Of a DNA stretch of 64,000 bases, positions 61,370 through 64,000 are shown in pieces. The stretch spans positions 1 through 64,000 of the forward strand of contig JAILLP010000018.1 of NCBI GenBank assembly GCA_024693065.1. The letters are read 5' to 3'. The first letter of the stretch is position 1. Each line of letters starts with the position of its first letter. Below the pieces are notes generated by a model that was not told where the DNA came from, searched no databases, and was given only the letters and a program-made list of their open reading frames with translations. Made by a program: the position numbers and the translations under genes. The DNA is from Paludibacteraceae bacterium. Lineage in GTDB: Bacteria; Bacteroidota; Bacteroidia; Bacteroidales; Paludibacteraceae.

Positions 61370-61496
61370 CACCTAGATAATTTAGAATTAAGAATTTTGA
61401 ATTATGGTAGTCAATTTGACAATCTATGTGATTTACAATTTCACATCCATGTATGCACATCACGTGCATTAACTCTTAATTTTTAACTTTTAATTC

Positions 61497-61973
61497 TTAA
61501 TTCCAACGTTTCATCCCCCAATCCACAGGCGTTTCCTTGAGTTGGAAGATGAAGGGGAGTTTGTAGTAGGAGGCGCATGGTTTGCCACGTTTCAGCGCAG
61601 GCTTCCATTTCGGCATTATTTTCAGGAGGCGGAGTACCTCCTCCGTGAAGAGCGGATGGGAGCTGCAGATGATTTCAGGGTCGGTGACGCTACCATCCTT
61701 TTGGATGATGAAGCGGACGACTACGGTGGTTTGTAGTCCGGAGGCTTTTGCCACCTCCGGGTATCTGTGGTTCTTGGCGAAGAAGGCCTCCCAGGCGGAT
61801 GTACCTCCCGGGTAAATCGCCCTGCGGTCCGTCTGCACCTGCGAGTAGATCGTGTCTTGCGCGGCGGGCATGGTCGTCTTCCCCTTCGCCGCGGTCGCGC
61901 CTTGCTGGGCGGAGAGGTTAGCGGAGAGGAGGACGAACAGAGTCCATGTACAATATTTCAGCAGTGCCTTCAT
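61497..61973 (-). CDS. TonB C-terminal domain protein with signal peptide
   Basis: 158 residues. The TonB_C domain covers about 65-145: 'HRYPEVAKASGLQTTVVVRFIIQKDGSVTDP' and 'MPKWKPALKRGKP' are typical. Instead of the usual N-terminal inner-membrane anchor and Pro-rich spacer, the protein begins with a cleavable signal peptide (MKALLKYCTWTLFVLLSANL, then SAQQG). It should be a free periplasmic TonB-like domain, perhaps binding a TonB-dependent partner. It is 22 nt after the DUF4139 gene. Confidence 0.85.
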   Translation of the reverse strand: MKALLKYCTWTLFVLLSANLSAQQGATAAKGKTTMPAAQDTIYSQVQTDRRAIYPGGTSAWEAFFAKNHRYPEVAKASGLQTTVVVRFIIQKDGSVTDPEIICSSHPLFTEEVLRLLKIMPKWKPALKRGKPCASYYKLPFIFQLKETPVDWGMKRWN

Positions 61974-61995
61974 CTTTTATGGGGATCGTCTCAGA

Positions 61996-63894
61996 TTAGT
62001 CCACCGTGAAACCCCTGCCCTTGGATTTGACGGAGTAGGAGAACTTCAGTTCCTTCTTCTCGTTCGGATTCAGGTTCAGCTTCCAGGTGAGTTTACCCTC
62101 TTTCTCGTCCACTTCGGCTCCACCGTTGTCTATCAGTACGACCTTGACGTCGTCCGATGTGGAGACAGGGAATTGGTCCTCCACCGTGATCTTCACCTGC
62201 TTCGATTTGTTGTTCTTCACCGTGATCAGCCATTCACGCTCCACCTTGTCGGATGTTTTTATCAGTCCCTTGGAGGCGTAGGTCTTCAGGTCCTTGCGGT
62301 CCACCGCCAGCTCCCTGTCCTTTCCGATGGAGAGGTTCAGCGTGTCCTCCACCTGTCTGGCGTTGATGAAGCTTTCACCCATGTAGACGTTATTGAGGTA
62401 TATCTTCACGTTTCCGTCGATCAAGTCCAGCTTTTTCCAGTTCGGGATGGAGGCCACCATGTAGACGTCCTTCGAGAGTTTTGGGACGGCGAAGTAGTTG
62501 TATTCCGCATCGACAAGGATATCCTTCACCATCACCTCATGGTCCGCACCATCGTCCGGAATCGTGTTCTTTCCAGGCACATTGTCCGTAACGTTGCGGA
62601 TAATCATGAGCGGGATGTCCGATTCGATGCCGCTCTTGGGTTTATGCTCGATAGGGATAACGACAAGGGCGTTCGACGATCTGTTTTGGTCAATATAGTT
62701 CAGGTACTTCTTGTCCATTCGGTTCTCCATCACCTTGGAGGAGTTGGTCTCCATATTGACATTCTTGATGACCGCATTTTTCCCGTCGACTGAGCTTTGG
62801 GCAGTCTTATAGCCTGTATAGTCATATTTCACGGTACTATTTTTCGGCACCAGCAACTCGTAGTAACCGTTGGCGTCGGTCTGGGTCTTACGGTCTTCGC
62901 CGCAGGTCACCAAGGCATCCTTCAGCGGACCTTTCTTGTCACGCACCACACCCATCACCTTCACATATGGATTGTCGTTTGAGACGGAGTGGATTTTTTT
63001 TCCGATATATTGGCCGGAAGGGATATTATAGCGTCCCAGCTCAGGTTTCTCGTTGCTCACACTCGGGTCGTTTTGCGACAGGATGAGGTCCACGTTCGGC
63101 CACATCTCCTTGCTACCTTGGCTGATGTAAGCTTTCTGTACCAGGTGCAATTTCGTGTCGTTTCTGTCGATGCGGGCTTCGTAGAAGGGCATCCAAGCTG
63201 CGTTCTTCACGAAATAGCTGATCTCCAGCTCACAGTTCGTACCATAAGGTGCGTCCAGGGTGACCAGCACGACGCTCATCGGCTCCATCTGCTTCTCGTA
63301 GAGCAGGTTGACCTTCTGCTCGTTCACTACCAGTTCGTCCTGGCACTTCCTGATCTTCTGTTGGTAGGCATATTGCATGTTGATGATCTCGTTGAGGTCT
63401 TTGCGCACATACGAAGTGATGCCTTGCAGGGTAGGGGCCGTGAAACCGTTGTCACCACCGATGTTGTTGCTCTTCAGGATCAGTTCACGTTCCTTGTCGA
63501 GCACACCGCTCTTGCCCATCAGTATGTCGATGGAGTCCCGTAGCGCGGCGGAGCGTCTCGTCAGGTCCTCCACCTCCTTGCCGATCTGCTTGCGGTCAGG
63601 AATCTCCACGTCGTACTTGATAGAGGCGAGCGTCACGCTACCCCCCCTCACGCCCACCTGTATGGAGTTTTGTTCCAGTAAGGGAGTCAGCAGAGGAATC
63701 TTCACCTCCGTCGTGCCGCTCTTAGCGTTCACGTTGGCGGTACGTTTCACCATGGCGCCTGTGGCATATACCATCACTTCCTTGATCTGTGACCGTGCCT
63801 CGGTGGCGGCGGCTACCCCGTCAAAGGCATGGAATGAGAGACATCCCAACAATAGGAAACTATAAACCTTCATGCGTTTCATCGTATGTTTCAT
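61996..63894 (-). CDS. DUF4139 (mucoidy inhibitor A-like) protein
   Basis: 632 residues from the ATG at 63894. Upstream ATG at 63909 overlaps the previous stop and is also possible. A signal peptide (MKHTMKRMKVYSFLLLGCLS) precedes the DUF4140 N-terminal domain ('EVMVYATGAMVKRTANV'), a coiled coil (about 105-230) and DUF4139 ('CELEISYFVKNAAWMPFYEARI'). A CarboxypepD_reg-like sandwich ('KVMGVVRDKKGPLKDALVTC') is inserted near 315-385, an extra feature. Function is unknown; it is probably periplasmic or surface-bound. Confidence 0.85.
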   Translation of the reverse strand: MKHTMKRMKVYSFLLLGCLSFHAFDGVAAATEARSQIKEVMVYATGAMVKRTANVNAKSGTTEVKIPLLTPLLEQNSIQVGVRGGSVTLASIKYDVEIPDRKQIGKEVEDLTRRSAALRDSIDILMGKSGVLDKERELILKSNNIGGDNGFTAPTLQGITSYVRKDLNEIINMQYAYQQKIRKCQDELVVNEQKVNLLYEKQMEPMSVVLVTLDAPYGTNCELEISYFVKNAAWMPFYEARIDRNDTKLHLVQKAYISQGSKEMWPNVDLILSQNDPSVSNEKPELGRYNIPSGQYIGKKIHSVSNDNPYVKVMGVVRDKKGPLKDALVTCGEDRKTQTDANGYYELLVPKNSTVKYDYTGYKTAQSSVDGKNAVIKNVNMETNSSKVMENRMDKKYLNYIDQNRSSNALVVIPIEHKPKSGIESDIPLMIIRNVTDNVPGKNTIPDDGADHEVMVKDILVDAEYNYFAVPKLSKDVYMVASIPNWKKLDLIDGNVKIYLNNVYMGESFINARQVEDTLNLSIGKDRELAVDRKDLKTYASKGLIKTSDKVEREWLITVKNNKSKQVKITVEDQFPVSTSDDVKVVLIDNGGAEVDEKEGKLTWKLNLNPNEKKELKFSYSVKSKGRGFTVD

Positions 63895-63898
63895 TATC

Positions 63899-64000
63899 TT
63901 ATAAATCATTATTGTTCGATATGATATATTGGTAGTAGTTATTCTTTATGGAGACCTCGTATTGGAGGTTGATGACCTTTTTCTCCCCTGGCGCAAGTTT
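63899..64000 (-). CDS. C-terminal fragment of a second DUF4139-type protein (cut by the window edge)
   Basis: The open frame entering from the right edge gives 33 residues (KLAPGEKKVINLQYEVSIKN then YYQYIISNNNDL) and stops with TAA at 63899-63901. 'L-PGE+K-I-L-YEVSI' is the ending of DUF4139 proteins, so a paralogue probably lies directly upstream. Its stop overlaps the possible ATG at 63909. Confidence 0.7.
   Translation of the reverse strand, partial: KLAPGEKKVINLQYEVSIKNNYYQYIISNNNDL

Larger units (their letters stand above)
60831..61496. other. Repeat-rich intergenic region
   Basis: About 665 nt without a gene. It includes TTAAG tandem repeats, copy B of the dispersed palindromic element, three GAACCCCGAAGGGGTGA palindromes (one inverted) and the hairpin CACGGGTGATAACCCGTG. 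Confidence 0.7.

Overview
This window looks like the chromosome of a polysaccharide-degrading member of the Bacteroidales. Three things point there. Promoters fit the Bacteroidetes consensus (TTTG near -33, TAnnTTTG near -7). The gene content includes TamL/TamB, DUF2851, DUF3822, a propeller-AraC one-component regulator and two C-terminal domain types used by the type IX secretion system (T9SS). The glycoside hydrolases are large, secreted and multidomain. Base composition is mixed: most genes are moderately GC-rich, while several small islands are clearly AT-rich and probably acquired.

Layout. 1-13.7 kb (minus strand): the 5' part of an alpha-2-macroglobulin gene that runs off the left edge, then tamB-tamL (overlapping), a lipoprotein, a beta-barrel protein and a lipid kinase. 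13.8-20.2 kb: DUF2851, a secreted hypothetical and a GH51 arabinofuranosidase. 20.6-22.2 kb: an AT-rich two-gene Nmad2-Nmad3 cassette (predicted DNA base modification). 22.4-26.2 kb: a membrane protein, a DUF4375 protein and a GH94 phosphorylase. 26.3-28.1 kb: an AbiF-type HEPN protein preceded by a structured RNA, then a GIY-YIG protein. 28.2-31.2 kb: a GH5 protein lacking its catalytic nucleophile, bracketed by 39-nt direct repeats, and a PIN toxin module. 31.3-38.7 kb: an alpha/beta hydrolase, a giant repeat protein with a T9SS type-B end, and a thioesterase. 38.7-45.8 kb: the one-component regulator, an AAA/DUF4143 ATPase and a GH26-CBM-GH5 mannanase. 45.9-49.6 kb: thyA, a small secreted protein and a PaeR7I/XhoI-type restriction-modification pair. 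50-58.8 kb: housekeeping genes (rpsO, dCMP deaminase, S41 protease, two ATPases, DUF3822, rsmD, folB) and trpB2 behind a complete Trp attenuator. 58.9-64 kb: a clan GH-A hydrolase with CBM6, a repeat-rich spacer, a TonB-domain protein and two DUF4139 proteins, the second cut by the window edge.

Two themes dominate. The first is plant-cell-wall breakdown: arabinofuranosidase, mannanase, GH5-like binding or degrading protein and clan GH-A enzyme outside the cell, with GH94 phosphorolysis inside. No SusC/SusD pair is present, so this is a scattered set rather than a full polysaccharide utilization locus. The second is a scattered set of defence or conflict genes (Nmad2-Nmad3, AbiF with its RNA, GIY-YIG, PIN module, AAA/DUF4143, XhoI-like R-M) placed singly between metabolic genes. 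The regulatory elements most worth attention are the Trp attenuator before trpB2, the structured RNA before abiF and the paired TGTGTCTAGACACA palindromes around the GH5 gene. No tRNA, rRNA, CRISPR array or transposase was found.
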